NCBI RefSeq assembly: GCF_014643515.1
Contig: NZ_BMJP01000003.1
Span: 310,001 to 374,000 of the forward strand
DNA from: Sphingomonas prati
GTDB taxonomy: Bacteria; Pseudomonadota; Alphaproteobacteria; Sphingomonadales; Sphingomonadaceae
DNA: 64,000 nucleotides
Reading direction: 5' to 3'
The position numbers and the translations under genes are program-made. Below, in pieces: positions 44,429-53,582 of this stretch; within the stretch, counting starts at the first letter, position 1, and every line of letters begins with the position of its first letter. The notes under the pieces are model-generated. The model was not told the origin of the DNA, did no database searches, and saw nothing but the letters and a program-made list of their open reading frames with translations.

Positions 44429-45144
44429 GTCCGGCGTGTGACCAGCATCACGCTATGTACCGACGGATTGAAAGACACCTGCACCCGCTCATCGGAGCGT
44501 AGGTGGCCATACTGGAAGACGATCATCTGACCATAGACTTACGGCACGAGCTGGCCCCGACCCGAAGGCTATCCTCTATCGTCGGCTGAAAATACGCATC
44601 TTTCCGTCATTTCTTCACATCTCGGTCCCATCCCTTGATATCGATCAACAGGTTATTGCCTGACTGTTTCCATGATTATCATAACGAAATAAATTGAGAC
44701 ATATTCGGTTTATTCGATACCCATAATATTGCCCCAGACGTAACTCGTGAGGAACAAGCCGCCGTCGAAGCAAAATGTAGAATGTCGAGTTTCAGCGCCG
44801 CAGCAATTGCGTCGAGCGGGTTCGACGCAAACCGTAGTGATCACTGGATCAACGGCGCGGTCTAGATGGGCACCTTAAGGTGTCCGCACCACGCGCTGCA
44901 CAGGAGCACGCGGAATGCCGTGCACAGCCTCCGCCCACCGGCATCTGCCGCGGCAGTCAAACGACCAAAGATGGGAAACCCGTCTGCGCTAGCTGCAACG
45001 GAATGCCCGCGATGCACCATCGTAACGTTCTAGCGATAGAGGCGTCGAAATCGTTCCTGACAACAATCGTTATCATTTATCAATGTGCTACGTTATTGAC
45101 GCGACGCAATAGGTTTGAGGACGTCCTCCGGGTACAGATTTTAC
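44429..45144. other. A+T-rich gene-free gap upstream of the sulfotransferase and the Crp/Fnr regulator
   Basis: About 715 bases contain no convincing protein gene and include the most A+T-rich stretch of the window (about 44580-44760). A perfect FNR-type box lies at 44635-44648. A 27-codon ORF at 44782-44865 has no ribosome-binding site. Just before the regulator, 45055-45115 is again A+T-rich and could hold its promoter (CTGACA with TATCAA about 15 bases on). An untranslated RNA in the gap is possible but unproved. Confidence 0.55.
44635..44648 (+). promoter_or_regulatory. Perfect FNR/FixK/Anr-type box
   Basis: TTGAT-ATCG-ATCAA matches the canonical TTGAT-N4-ATCAA site for FNR-class regulators exactly. 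For rightward transcription a -10-like CATGAT lies at 44671-44676, at the distance expected for a class II site centred about 41 bases before the start. No recognised gene begins within 400 bases to the right; the sulfotransferase starts 207 bases to the left. Confidence 0.55.
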
Positions 45145-45867
45145 ATGCCCAATGCTTTCATACGTAAGTTGCAGAGCTTCGGTTCTCTCGTTGAAAATGA
45201 TATCTCCGCGCTTCAGGGATTGACGGCCAACGCGCGCAATGTGCCGGCGCGCTCTGACCTGATCCGGGAGGGCGACCGCCCGGGGCCCATGTTCGTCGTC
45301 CTCGACGGCTGGGCGCAGCGATACAAGATTCTGCCCAACGGGACGCGGCAGATCGTCGCGTTCCTGCTGCCCGGTGACGCGTGCGACCTGCATGTCGGCA
45401 CGCTGGCGGAGATGGATCACAGCATACAGACCGTGAAAGCCGCACGGGTTGCGACGATCGGTAGCGGCATCATGGAACGGGTGATGGATCATCATCCCAA
45501 TATTCAGCGGGCAATGTATCGTGCCCAGCTGACCGACGAAGGGACCCTGCGTGCCTGGATCGTGAGCATGGGACGACGATCCAGCATAGAACGCGTCGCG
45601 CATCTGATGTGCGAACTCTACCTGCGGGCCAGCCGGATCGGGCTTGTCCATGGCGAAGGTTTTGAATTGCCGCTGTCCCAGATTGCGCTGGCGGACGCGC
45701 TGGGCATGACACCTGTGCACGTCAACCGCGTGCTGAAGGACCTGCGAACGACGAATGCGATGGAGGTACGGCGCGGGACGATGATCATCGCCAATCCTGT
45801 CGCCCTGGCGCAGATCGCCGGGTTCGACGAAAATTACCTGCATCGCAGGATGCGGCAGGCGAACTGA
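45145..45867 (+). CDS. Crp/Fnr-family transcriptional regulator
   Basis: The 240-residue protein has a cyclic-nucleotide-binding-type beta roll (about 25-120: LIREGDRPGPMFVVLDGWAQ, LPNGTRQIVAFLLPGD), a dimer helix, and a C-terminal winged HTH (about 160-225: LPLSQIALADALGMTPVHVN, then RVLKDLR). No N-terminal cysteine cluster is present, so it is not an oxygen-sensing FNR itself. The recognition helix TPVHVNRVLK lacks the E-x-x-S-R of FNR and suggests a different site. Its position directly before HWE kinases and a receiver suggests a link to that signalling cluster. ATG 45145 is used; TTG 45115 is in frame. Neither has a strong ribosome-binding site. Confidence 0.87.
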   Translation: MPNAFIRKLQSFGSLVENDISALQGLTANARNVPARSDLIREGDRPGPMFVVLDGWAQRYKILPNGTRQIVAFLLPGDACDLHVGTLAEMDHSIQTVKAARVATIGSGIMERVMDHHPNIQRAMYRAQLTDEGTLRAWIVSMGRRSSIERVAHLMCELYLRASRIGLVHGEGFELPLSQIALADALGMTPVHVNRVLKDLRTTNAMEVRRGTMIIANPVALAQIAGFDENYLHRRMRQAN

Positions 45868-45870
45868 ACC

Positions 45871-45899
45871 TGCGGTCGCGGGGTCCGATGCGACCCGCA
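45871..45899 (+). terminator. Stem-loop after the Crp/Fnr regulator
   Basis: TGCGGTCGC pairs with GCGACC(C)GCA, nine pairs with one bulged C, around a nine-base loop, four bases after the regulator stop. No T-run follows. It lies between convergent genes and could serve the regulator transcript. Confidence 0.5.
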
Positions 45900-45950
45900 C
45901 CAGCTCGTCGCCGAAGACGCTCTCCTGTGCGGCCTCGCTCTGGAACGGGG

Positions 45951-46706
45951 TCAGCCTGCGCGGGCGTCGATCGGCCACGCGATCCGGCAGACAATCCCGT
46001 CCGGTCGCAACACGAAACTCGTTTCTGCGCCGATCTGGTACGGCAATCCGTCCTCGATAAACTCCCGTCCGAAACCCTTGTGTAGCGGCTCTTCGGACAG
46101 TCCCATGACGCCGCTTTCCGACCATGTCAGGTCCAGTCTCTGTCCGGACATGACCCAACGGATTTTCAGCTTGGCTCCGTCCGTGGCAAGCGCCCCGAAC
46201 TTCAATGCGTTTGTCACAAGCTCGTGGATCGCCAGCCCGAAAGGCTGCGCCTGTTCCAGGGGCAGATTGACGGCCGGCCCCGCGATCGTGATTCCCGGCG
46301 CGGACCCGAAGTCGAACTGCTGGAGTTCGTCGCGGAGAAGTTGCTCAAGGTCGACATCACCGCGCGAACCCAGCGATCGTGGCAGTTGGTACCGAAGCAG
46401 GACGCTCAGGCGGCCACAGAAATGGCGCTCGACTTCCTCCAGGTTTTCCGCCGTCGCGATCGTGGTTTCGAACACCGCGCGCACCAACGCGGCGGTGTTG
46501 CGAACACGGTGCTGCAACTCGCTCAGAACCTGCGCGTGATGCCGGGCGGTCTCCGCGTCGCGCAGGTCCCGTGCGGCGATCTCTTCCCGCAACGCCGTCA
46601 GCGCGGCCCGAATATTGCCCGGTTTCGTACCGGGATCCTGCGGAAGACAGGTCGGGATCGTATTGAAAGAGGGGTCATTCGTCATTGGCGGTTGAAACCG
46701 GCGCAT
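45951..46706 (-). CDS. HWE-family sensor histidine kinase without sensor domain
   Basis: The protein has about 251 residues. The phospho-acceptor block is LSELQHRVRNTAALV, the N-box LAIHELVTNALKFGAL, and the C-terminal part FGREFIEDGLPYQIGAET holds the HWE-type catalytic end. There is no PAS, GAF or membrane segment; only a short N-terminal coiled stretch (LTALREEIAARDLRDAETAR) precedes the kinase core. It may therefore take its signal from a partner. It lies 99 bp downstream of the stand-alone receiver gene in the same direction as the large PAS/GAF kinase. Start ATG 46706 is uncertain, with ATG 46685 the alternative. Confidence 0.86.
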   Translation of the reverse strand: MRRFQPPMTNDPSFNTIPTCLPQDPGTKPGNIRAALTALREEIAARDLRDAETARHHAQVLSELQHRVRNTAALVRAVFETTIATAENLEEVERHFCGRLSVLLRYQLPRSLGSRGDVDLEQLLRDELQQFDFGSAPGITIAGPAVNLPLEQAQPFGLAIHELVTNALKFGALATDGAKLKIRWVMSGQRLDLTWSESGVMGLSEEPLHKGFGREFIEDGLPYQIGAETSFVLRPDGIVCRIAWPIDARAG

Positions 46707-46805
46707 GTCATGTTCCAGCGTGTCGCAGAAGGTGCCGAACAGGGCACCTGGAAAGCGGGATAAGCCCCCCGTCTGAGCGTAAGCGAAGGTCTGCCACTGC
46801 CTCGG

Positions 46806-47186
46806 CTATACCTTCATATCGTACGACAATTGGCCCATCGTCTTGATGATCTGTGACATGCGCAGCGGTTTTTCATATCGTGCAACATGCGTGAAGCGGT
46901 CCGGGATGATCGACGCATCATATCCGGTCGTGAACATGAACGGGACCCCCTGCTCGGCCAGCATATCCGCCAGATCGAAGACCGGTTCGCCGCGCAGGTT
47001 CACGTCTAGAATCGCACCGTTCAACCGCGGCGTGTCGCGTAGGAAAGCGGTGCCCTGCTCCACGGTCGCCGCCGGTCCGACGACCTGTACCGACTCTGCC
47101 GCCAAGGCCGCGGACAACTCTTCCGCCAGCAAATATTCGTCTTCGACAACAAGGATCGAGCAACCCTTTAACGTGAGCTCAGTCAT
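46806..47186 (-). CDS. Stand-alone response-regulator receiver
   Basis: The 126-residue CheY-like protein has ILVVEDEYLLAEEL with the acidic pair, the phospho-acceptor in GAILDVNLRGEP (about D62), MFTTGYD, and the conserved lysine in ARYEKPL. There is no output domain, so it acts by protein contact or as a phosphate relay. Its ATG overlaps the 3' end of the large HWE kinase by 8 bp, which makes that kinase its likely partner. The short HWE kinase follows. Similar receiver/HWE pairs in alphaproteobacteria feed stress or light responses; which applies here is unknown. Confidence 0.9.
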   Translation of the reverse strand: MTELTLKGCSILVVEDEYLLAEELSAALAAESVQVVGPAATVEQGTAFLRDTPRLNGAILDVNLRGEPVFDLADMLAEQGVPFMFTTGYDASIIPDRFTHVARYEKPLRMSQIIKTMGQLSYDMKV

Positions 47187-50067
47187 GCAATGCTCCGGAT
47201 ACGGGTATGATCATCTGGCACTTTATACCATCGGGGCCGACATCGTAACGCGTTTCTGCATCAAGTTGATACGGCAGCGCGCGTTCGATCAACTCGCGGC
47301 CTTGCCCCGTTCGTTTCGTCGCCATGCCATCCGGCGGCATGATAACGCCATGCTCTTCCCAGATGATTTCCAATCGGTCTGGAAGACCATCGATCTGCAG
47401 CGTGCGCCAGCCTATCTCCAGCCGTCCGTTCCGTTCCCGTAACGCGCCGTACTTCACGGCGTTCGTGGCCAGTTCGTGCAACGCCAGCGCCAGCATCTGG
47501 ACCATGCCGGACCGCAGCGGGATCCCGCGGATCCCGCGCAAAATGACCCGCCCCTCATCTCCGCCCGCCACGCCGTGCGCGGCAAGCTCGGCGCAAATCA
47601 ACTCGTCGAAAGTGACGCGGTACTGATTGTCCACGCGCGACAGCAGGCTCTGCACACGCGCCAAAGCATCCAACCGCGCGCTGAAATCCCGCTGGAACTC
47701 CTCCATCGTCGCGGACTGCCGCATTGTCTTGTCCGCAATCGAACGCGTGACGCCCATCAGATTGCGCGTCCGGTGCTGCAATTCGCCGACCAGGATTCTC
47801 TGCCTCTCCTGCAATCCGCGCAGGTCGTCAATGTCGGTCGAGGTGCCGAGCCACTCGGTGATCGTGCCGGATGCGTCCCGGATCGGCGTCGCCCGTGTCT
47901 GGAACCAGCGATAGACACCTTGCTGTTCGCAGATACGGTAATCCACTTCGAGGATTCCCCGCTCGATGGCGTGAGCCCATGCCTCGCGTGCCCGCCCGCG
48001 ATCGTCCGGATGAAGCGGCTCCAGCCAGCCCCATCCGCGGCTGTCCTGCTCCGCCTGGCCCGTGAACCGGGTCCATTGCGGACTGCACCAGGTCCACTGG
48101 CCCGGGTCGCCGGCCCGCCACACAAATTGCGGCACACCTTCGATCAGCGCCCGCTGGCGGTCTTCACTCTCGCCCAGCGCCGCCTCCGCGCGGGCACGCT
48201 GAATGGCCGCCCAGGTGCGCTCGGCAGCCCCTCTGAGCAATTCCCTGTCGCCGTTGGTCCATTGACGCACGCGCGTGTCGGCGACCAGAAGCACCGCAGC
48301 CAGCCGCCCGTTCCGTAAGAGCGGGGTACCGAGCGCAGCGCGAATGCCAAGCGCACCGTAAGCCGACCTAGCCTGCGCGCTGAACTGCTCGGCGCTCGTC
48401 AGGTCCGGCATGTCGAGCATCGACTCCGAGCACATCAGATCGAGAAAGCCCTGCTCGCCCGACAGGTCATGGACGCCGACCATCGAGGGCAAACCGTCGT
48501 CGTGGAAGTCGCCAAGCACGGTCGCGTGCGTGCTGCCGTCATCGAACTCGTTGAAATAGCATCGACTGACGCCAAGCTGTCCGGCCAGTAGGCGCGCGGC
48601 CTCCGCCTGAATGGCTTGGGGATCGGCCAACGACGCGAGCGCATCACTGAGTGTCAGCTGGAAAGTCTGCCGCTCCTCGCTCTTGCGGAGGGCTTCCTCG
48701 GCACGCGCACGTTCCGTCGCCGCCCAGGTGCGCTCGGCCGTTTCTCGCGCCATCTTGACCTCGTCCGGCGTCCAGGCACGCGGAAGAATGGAATGCAGTG
48801 TCAGGCCACCGACAAAGCGCCCGTCCTTGACCAGCGTGATCCCGACATAGGCACGGACCCCGATCTCAGCAAAGCTGCGCTGCTGCGCCTCGCTGTGCGC
48901 ATCGGCAATGTCGGCGACGACGACGGTGGTTTGACCCTGGCGGTGCTTCTCCACCAGGTCATCGCCAAAGGACTTAATGGAATGCCGTCCGGCCAACGAG
49001 GCTCCGCTCCGCCCCCAGTCCTTCTCGATCAGATAGTCGTCGCCGTCGGTCTCGTAATAAGCGACGCGATCGGCCTCAACCTGCTCGCCCAGGACGCGCG
49101 CGGCCTCAGCTTGTATCTGGATCGGATCGGCGAGGGGCGCGAGGGCGTCGCTCAGCTTCAGCAGAAAGGATTGTCTCTGCTCGCTCTCCCGCAGGACCGC
49201 CTCGGCGCGCCTGCGCGCGTCGATGTTGATGTTCATCCCGGCCCACTTCTCGATGTTTCCTTGCGCATCGAGCACGGGTGCCGCGCGGACATTGGTCCAG
49301 CCCCACCCACCATTCGCATCACGAAGGCGGAACTCCGCGTCGACGAGCCCGTGGGCGGCGGTCGCTTCCCGCCACTGTCGCTCGGCATAGGGCCGGTCGT
49401 CAGGGTGAATCGCGTCGAGCCAGCCGTAGCCGAGCCATTCCTGCAACGTCTGACCGGTATAAGCACGCCAGCTCGGGCTGTCGGCGATCACGACACCATT
49501 CGGATCCGTTTCCCACACCGCCTGTGCCCAGCTCCCGATCAGCAGCCTGTGCCGCGCCTCGCTTTCGCGCATGGCTGTCTGGGCCTTGAGCCGGTCCGTA
49601 GCCTCGGCCAGGGTCTGGAGAGTCCCCGCGACCGCGCCGAATTCGTCATGGATCGGGACCCAGTCGGTGTCGAATACGCGTTCCTCGACCCCATCCGGGC
49701 CGTGCAACGGGACGGGGAACGCCGTTAGCTGTGTCGCGCGGCCGGTACGCGCGCTCTCCAGCAGCCGCGCGATCACCGTGTCATGGGCATCCGGCCAACC
49801 GTCCGCCACCGGGCGTCCGAGCAGCAAGGGGTGACGGTCCCGTGCGATGGTGATGTAGGCATCATTGTACAGCTGGACGTGCTGCGGGCCCCACAAGATC
49901 GTTGCAGGGCTGGGCATCGCTAGCATGATGTCGACGGCAGTGCGCAAAACCTGCGGCCATCCCGCGATGGCCCCAAGCGGCGTCGGTGCCCAGTCGTGGG
50001 CACGGATACGCGCGGCCATCTCGCTTTCGCCGAACGGCCATTGTGTCATCGCCAAACGTTTGTCCAT
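47179..50067 (-). CDS. Multi-sensor HWE histidine kinase (PAS-PAS-GAF-GAF-PAS-HWE)
   Basis: The soluble protein has 962 residues and no membrane segments. An N-terminal PAS-like domain (about 20-165: PTPLGAIAGWPQVLRTAVDI, ATILWGPQHVQLYND) is followed by a PAS (175-300, WLDAIHPDDR), two GAF domains (about 305-455 and 460-630, each ending in ERTWAA), and a third PAS (640-765, WLEPLHPDDR). The kinase core has H in GELQHRTRNLMGV, the N-box LALHELATNAVKYGAL and GQGRELIERALPY. No conserved LOV or phytochrome cysteine is evident, so the ligand is unknown. It overlaps the receiver gene by 8 bp and probably phosphorylates it. ATG 50067 and ATG 50049 are both possible starts. Confidence 0.9.
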   Translation of the reverse strand: MDKRLAMTQWPFGESEMAARIRAHDWAPTPLGAIAGWPQVLRTAVDIMLAMPSPATILWGPQHVQLYNDAYITIARDRHPLLLGRPVADGWPDAHDTVIARLLESARTGRATQLTAFPVPLHGPDGVEERVFDTDWVPIHDEFGAVAGTLQTLAEATDRLKAQTAMRESEARHRLLIGSWAQAVWETDPNGVVIADSPSWRAYTGQTLQEWLGYGWLDAIHPDDRPYAERQWREATAAHGLVDAEFRLRDANGGWGWTNVRAAPVLDAQGNIEKWAGMNINIDARRRAEAVLRESEQRQSFLLKLSDALAPLADPIQIQAEAARVLGEQVEADRVAYYETDGDDYLIEKDWGRSGASLAGRHSIKSFGDDLVEKHRQGQTTVVVADIADAHSEAQQRSFAEIGVRAYVGITLVKDGRFVGGLTLHSILPRAWTPDEVKMARETAERTWAATERARAEEALRKSEERQTFQLTLSDALASLADPQAIQAEAARLLAGQLGVSRCYFNEFDDGSTHATVLGDFHDDGLPSMVGVHDLSGEQGFLDLMCSESMLDMPDLTSAEQFSAQARSAYGALGIRAALGTPLLRNGRLAAVLLVADTRVRQWTNGDRELLRGAAERTWAAIQRARAEAALGESEDRQRALIEGVPQFVWRAGDPGQWTWCSPQWTRFTGQAEQDSRGWGWLEPLHPDDRGRAREAWAHAIERGILEVDYRICEQQGVYRWFQTRATPIRDASGTITEWLGTSTDIDDLRGLQERQRILVGELQHRTRNLMGVTRSIADKTMRQSATMEEFQRDFSARLDALARVQSLLSRVDNQYRVTFDELICAELAAHGVAGGDEGRVILRGIRGIPLRSGMVQMLALALHELATNAVKYGALRERNGRLEIGWRTLQIDGLPDRLEIIWEEHGVIMPPDGMATKRTGQGRELIERALPYQLDAETRYDVGPDGIKCQMIIPVSGALHD

Positions 50068-50208
50068 TTGCGCCTGACGTCACCATCCTATCGACGGCTG
50101 ACGCTGGCAGAAGCTCACGCAATGACAAGCCTTTTTGTTGCCCGTAGGCGGGCCGGCGCAGCGAGAACAGGGCGCCGGCGTCCAGGCTGACGGTATCGCA
50201 CGCGTGGT

Positions 50209-52173
50209 TCAACGATCCGCTAAACTCGCACATGGCACATAGGTCGCCGGGCTACGCACAAGGGCGGCGACAGAGGCGCGATCGACCGGGTTCAGGACCC
50301 GCAAGTCCGCGACCGCTGCCAAGGACGCAACGGCCGCGACATGCATTGATGACGTGAAATGGCGACTCATCGCTGCCATCCCGGGCGCACCAAACTCCTG
50401 GAAGGCGGCCGAAAGTCGAATCTGACGTCCTCGTGCGTACCGAACCGCCGCTACCGAGCCCGACGTCGGCACTTCGATCAATGCAAGCCGGGCGTCGCGA
50501 TCGGCAGCCGCCGCCAATGTCCTCAATGACATGCCGCCCCGCGTGACGCCGTCGAGCGGCAGCGCCGCGCGTCCCTCCGGCGCTCCGATGATCGGGAAGC
50601 AGCCAATCTGCTCATACTCCGCGATGACGATCTGATCCGGGACACCGAGTGCGGCACCACCCTTCGTATCAATGAACGTGTCGTCGTCACGATTGCGAAG
50701 CGTCTTGATCGGACGCAGCCTGCCGCTTCCGCCGTGGTAGGACTTTGCAAGCTGGCCACGCATGAGGCTGGTCATGGTCACGTCCGAGCCCGTGATGCCG
50801 AACTCGCGACGGGTGCGGCTCGTATCGGCAAGCAAACCGGCAAGCGTATGACGCTGCCCTTCAAACGCTTGATAGCCTCTCGACGTGTCCCCTGCCGAGC
50901 AGCGTTCCTTGGCGCGGGTGGAGAAGGGACCGAGCAGGCACGCGATCGGCGAACCGACGAGCGTCGCGATCGGTCGCAGACTGAATTTGGCGGCAATCGC
51001 ACGCGGCTGATCCAGCTCGGCGAAATGCAGCAGGCCAAGACCGATCAACGCGGCGATCAACGCGCACCGACCGAACAGGTCGAGACCGAGAACATCCTCG
51101 TCGTCGCCGCGTCGGACGGACGCGACAGCCTGTCCGGCCAGCGCGCCCTGTCCGAACGAGACGCGTTTCAACGACTCCGGCGTGGTCGCCGCTGTCCAGT
51201 CTTCCGGCCGCGGAGCCGAGGGTGCATTGAACACCATCGATCCGGTCGTTCGCGCCAGCGCCGCGATCCGTTGGGTCACCGTCGGATGAGTTGCGCCGGC
51301 CCCTTCGGTGTCGCCCGCGATCATCATCGCGTCGTCCTGGGCCCGGGCACCGGAGACCCGGTGGAGCCCGTCGACCTTCAGCAACGCCGATGCCAGCGCG
51401 GCGGGGTTCTGCGTCCAGCGGGCAGCTTCGGCATCGGCGATAAACTCGCGCGAGGACGCGATCAGCAGGCGCGATACTTGCCCCGCCTTCAGCGCCCAGC
51501 GCGCGACGATGCCGCCGACCAGCGACAGCGGCAGGATCGCCGGGATCGCCCAGGACAACATCGCATGCACCCAGGTAAAGCGCAGCCCGTTGCGCGCATG
51601 CAACTTGGTCAGCACCGACATGAAGATATTGGCTGCCGCCATCAGCCGGATGTCGCCGTGCCGGATATGCGACAGCTCGTGTGCCAGGACGCCGGCCAGT
51701 TCATGGTCGTCAAGCGCGTCAAGCAACCCGCGGGTCACTACGACGACCGCCCTCTTCCGCCCGATTCCGCAGGCAAAGGCGTTACGTGCCGGGTCTTCGA
51801 TCACGCCCACAAAGGGCACGGGCAGGCCCGTCAGGATAAGGAGCGGCTCGATGACGCGGCAGAGTCGCGGCTCGTCCGCCGCATCGACGAAGTGGAACCC
51901 GATCGCCCGCTTCACCGTCTCGAGATGCCACCAGAACTGCGCGGCGAACCACAGGACCGACGCGACCAGCACGACCGGCGCGTAGCGGCGAAGATAGCCG
52001 CCCCAGCCGAAGATCGGCGCATGTTCGATGTCTGCCAGAGTGAGCGGAACGAGCAGGACGAGCGGTGCCAGCATCTGGATCGCGACAAGGAACGCGATGA
52101 ACAGCCCCGTCGAGCGGCCGTCGTTGGTGCGGATCCAGCCATGAAGTCCGGTGGGAGCGGCCCGCGCGATCAT
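50209..52173 (-). CDS. M48 (HtpX-like) membrane metalloprotease with long C-terminal region
   Basis: The 654-residue protein has two N-terminal helices (FIAFLVAIQMLAPLVLLVPL and VVLVASVLWFAAQFWW). The zinc site is HELSHIRHGD, with H165, E166 and H169, and the third ligand lies downstream in SSREFIADAEAARW. A third helix pair follows. The typical HtpX core ends near residue 330; the remaining 300 residues (another helix at CALIAALIGLGLLHF, then a mixed soluble domain) match nothing I recognise. M48 membrane proteases degrade misfolded inner-membrane proteins. The gene starts 10 bp after lemA on the same strand, a common pairing. AGG lies about ten bases before ATG 52173. Confidence 0.88.
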   Translation of the reverse strand: MIARAAPTGLHGWIRTNDGRSTGLFIAFLVAIQMLAPLVLLVPLTLADIEHAPIFGWGGYLRRYAPVVLVASVLWFAAQFWWHLETVKRAIGFHFVDAADEPRLCRVIEPLLILTGLPVPFVGVIEDPARNAFACGIGRKRAVVVVTRGLLDALDDHELAGVLAHELSHIRHGDIRLMAAANIFMSVLTKLHARNGLRFTWVHAMLSWAIPAILPLSLVGGIVARWALKAGQVSRLLIASSREFIADAEAARWTQNPAALASALLKVDGLHRVSGARAQDDAMMIAGDTEGAGATHPTVTQRIAALARTTGSMVFNAPSAPRPEDWTAATTPESLKRVSFGQGALAGQAVASVRRGDDEDVLGLDLFGRCALIAALIGLGLLHFAELDQPRAIAAKFSLRPIATLVGSPIACLLGPFSTRAKERCSAGDTSRGYQAFEGQRHTLAGLLADTSRTRREFGITGSDVTMTSLMRGQLAKSYHGGSGRLRPIKTLRNRDDDTFIDTKGGAALGVPDQIVIAEYEQIGCFPIIGAPEGRAALPLDGVTRGGMSLRTLAAAADRDARLALIEVPTSGSVAAVRYARGRQIRLSAAFQEFGAPGMAAMSRHFTSSMHVAAVASLAAVADLRVLNPVDRASVAALVRSPATYVPCASLADR

Positions 52174-52183
52174 TCCGGCGGAC

Positions 52184-52768
52184 CTAAAGAGCGAGGCTTA
52201 GCGGCTCATCGACGAGCACGCGCTCGATGCCGAGATCATAGACTTGGCGGCTATGCATGCGGCGCTTGGTGGCGATGTAGCTGCCGGGGAATTGCCGCAG
52301 CGCGATGTTATACTCTTCGATCGCGAGGTTGTAGAAACGGCGTGCCGCGGTGATCCTGTCCTCGCAATCGGTCAGCTGGCTGCGCAGTTGCGCGAATTCG
52401 GGGATTGCCTTGAGTTCGGGGTAGCGCTCGCTGCTCGACAGGAGGGTGATGACCTTGCGGCTTAAGTCCCACTCGGCCTGCAGTTTTGCGTCGGGTGCGA
52501 CGGCGGCAAGTGCCGTCGACCGTGCTTCTGCAACCCCGAGAACCAACGCCCGCTCATGCCCCGCGACGGCCTTCATGACGTCGACGAGGCCGGGCATGAG
52601 ATTGTGCCGGTGCTTCAGGTGGACGTCGATATCGGCGAAGGCCGTCTCGCACCGCTGGTCGAGCGCGACCAGCGTGTTCGTGGTCACGGCATATGTCCGG
52701 ATCAGCAAGAACAGCGCGAAGACGATCGCCGCGATCAAGGCGACGATCACCCATAGCAACGTCATCAT
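52184..52768 (-). CDS. LemA-family membrane protein
   Basis: The 194-residue protein has an N-terminal helix (LLWVIVALIAAIVFALFLLI) followed by the long helical LemA domain: VALDQRCETAFADIDVHLKH, NLMPGLVDVMKAVAGHERAL and FYNLAIEEYNIALRQFPGSY. LemA proteins have a short outside N-terminus and a cytoplasmic helical bundle; their biochemical role is not settled but they often sit with M48 proteases or envelope-stress proteins, as here. The start is taken as the first of two tandem ATGs (52766-52768); GAGGG abuts it, which favours the second. The region 52769-52903 separates it from the divergent PspA-like gene and should hold both promoters. Confidence 0.9.
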   Translation of the reverse strand: MMTLLWVIVALIAAIVFALFLLIRTYAVTTNTLVALDQRCETAFADIDVHLKHRHNLMPGLVDVMKAVAGHERALVLGVAEARSTALAAVAPDAKLQAEWDLSRKVITLLSSSERYPELKAIPEFAQLRSQLTDCEDRITAARRFYNLAIEEYNIALRQFPGSYIATKRRMHSRQVYDLGIERVLVDEPLSLAL

Positions 52769-52903
52769 CCCTCGTTCCCCCACGCTCGTTCGTTCGTTCG
52801 AAGAATAGCGCAGCGGGTCTTGCCGAAACGTTATGGCCAAAGAGCTTTACGGCATTTTAAGTCCGAGGACGGAGAGTAAGGCAGCACCTGAACGGAGGGA
52901 TTG

Positions 52904-53581
52904 ATGGCCGAGTCATTATTCGCGCGCGTAAGCCGTCTGTTGTCGGCCCGGGTCGAGGACAATGTCGATGCGATGGAGCGCGCGAACAGCGACGGCGTCA
53001 TGCGTGAATCGATCCGCGAGGTCGATCGTACCATCGACGCGGTCCGCGCCGACCGGGAGCGCGCCATGACGCGTCGTCTCCAGGCCGCTCGGCAGCAGGA
53101 GATGATTGCCAGGAAGGTCGAGGAACTGACCGGAAAGGCACGCTTCGCGATTGAGAATGGCCGCGACGATCTCGCCGAGGCGGCACTCGCGCGTCAGGTC
53201 GATCTCGAAGGGCAGAGTACGGGCCTGACAGACGTGCAGTCGGTGGCCCGCGAGGAAGAAGCAAAGCTTGAGGAAAGCCTCGCCGCACTTCGGGCGCGCA
53301 AGACGCAGATGCAGGAAGCATTGGCCGCTTTCGATATCGCGCGCAGCGACGCATCGATGGGCGGCGATGGCGGTTTCGCGCAAGCCTGCAAGATCGAGCG
53401 CAACGTGGAACAGGCCGAAGCCGCCTTCGACCGCGCAATGGCTGGTGCGGGCGGGGTCGGCTTCGCGCGCGGCAACGCCAAGGCACTGAACGGTGTCGCC
53501 GAACTGGACACGCTGCAAAAGAGCGCAACCGTATCGGCGCGACTAGCGGCGCTCAAGCAGGCCGCCACCCAGGCGACCTGA
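52904..53581 (+). CDS. PspA/IM30-family protein
   Basis: The 225-residue, almost wholly helical protein begins AESLFARVSRLLSARVEDNV, with the amphipathic N-terminal helix, then long coiled coils (RETIM-like register: MRESIREVDRTIDAVRADRE, EEEAKLEESLAALRARKTQM). This fits the ESCRT-III-like PspA/Vipp1 family, which binds stressed inner membrane. ATG 52904 has GGAGG seven bases upstream; TTG 52901 is less likely. The next gene starts 2 bp downstream, so they form an operon divergent from lemA and the M48 protease. The four genes look like an envelope-maintenance module. Confidence 0.87.
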   Translation: MAESLFARVSRLLSARVEDNVDAMERANSDGVMRESIREVDRTIDAVRADRERAMTRRLQAARQQEMIARKVEELTGKARFAIENGRDDLAEAALARQVDLEGQSTGLTDVQSVAREEEAKLEESLAALRARKTQMQEALAAFDIARSDASMGGDGGFAQACKIERNVEQAEAAFDRAMAGAGGVGFARGNAKALNGVAELDTLQKSATVSARLAALKQAATQAT

Positions 53582-53582
53582 G

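Noticed and set aside
44782-44865. 27-residue ORF downstream of the FNR box
   Set aside because: No ribosome-binding site; too short to support without conservation data.
44880-45167. 95-residue ORF before the Crp/Fnr gene
   Set aside because: No ribosome-binding site or domain, and it overlaps the regulator start in another frame.
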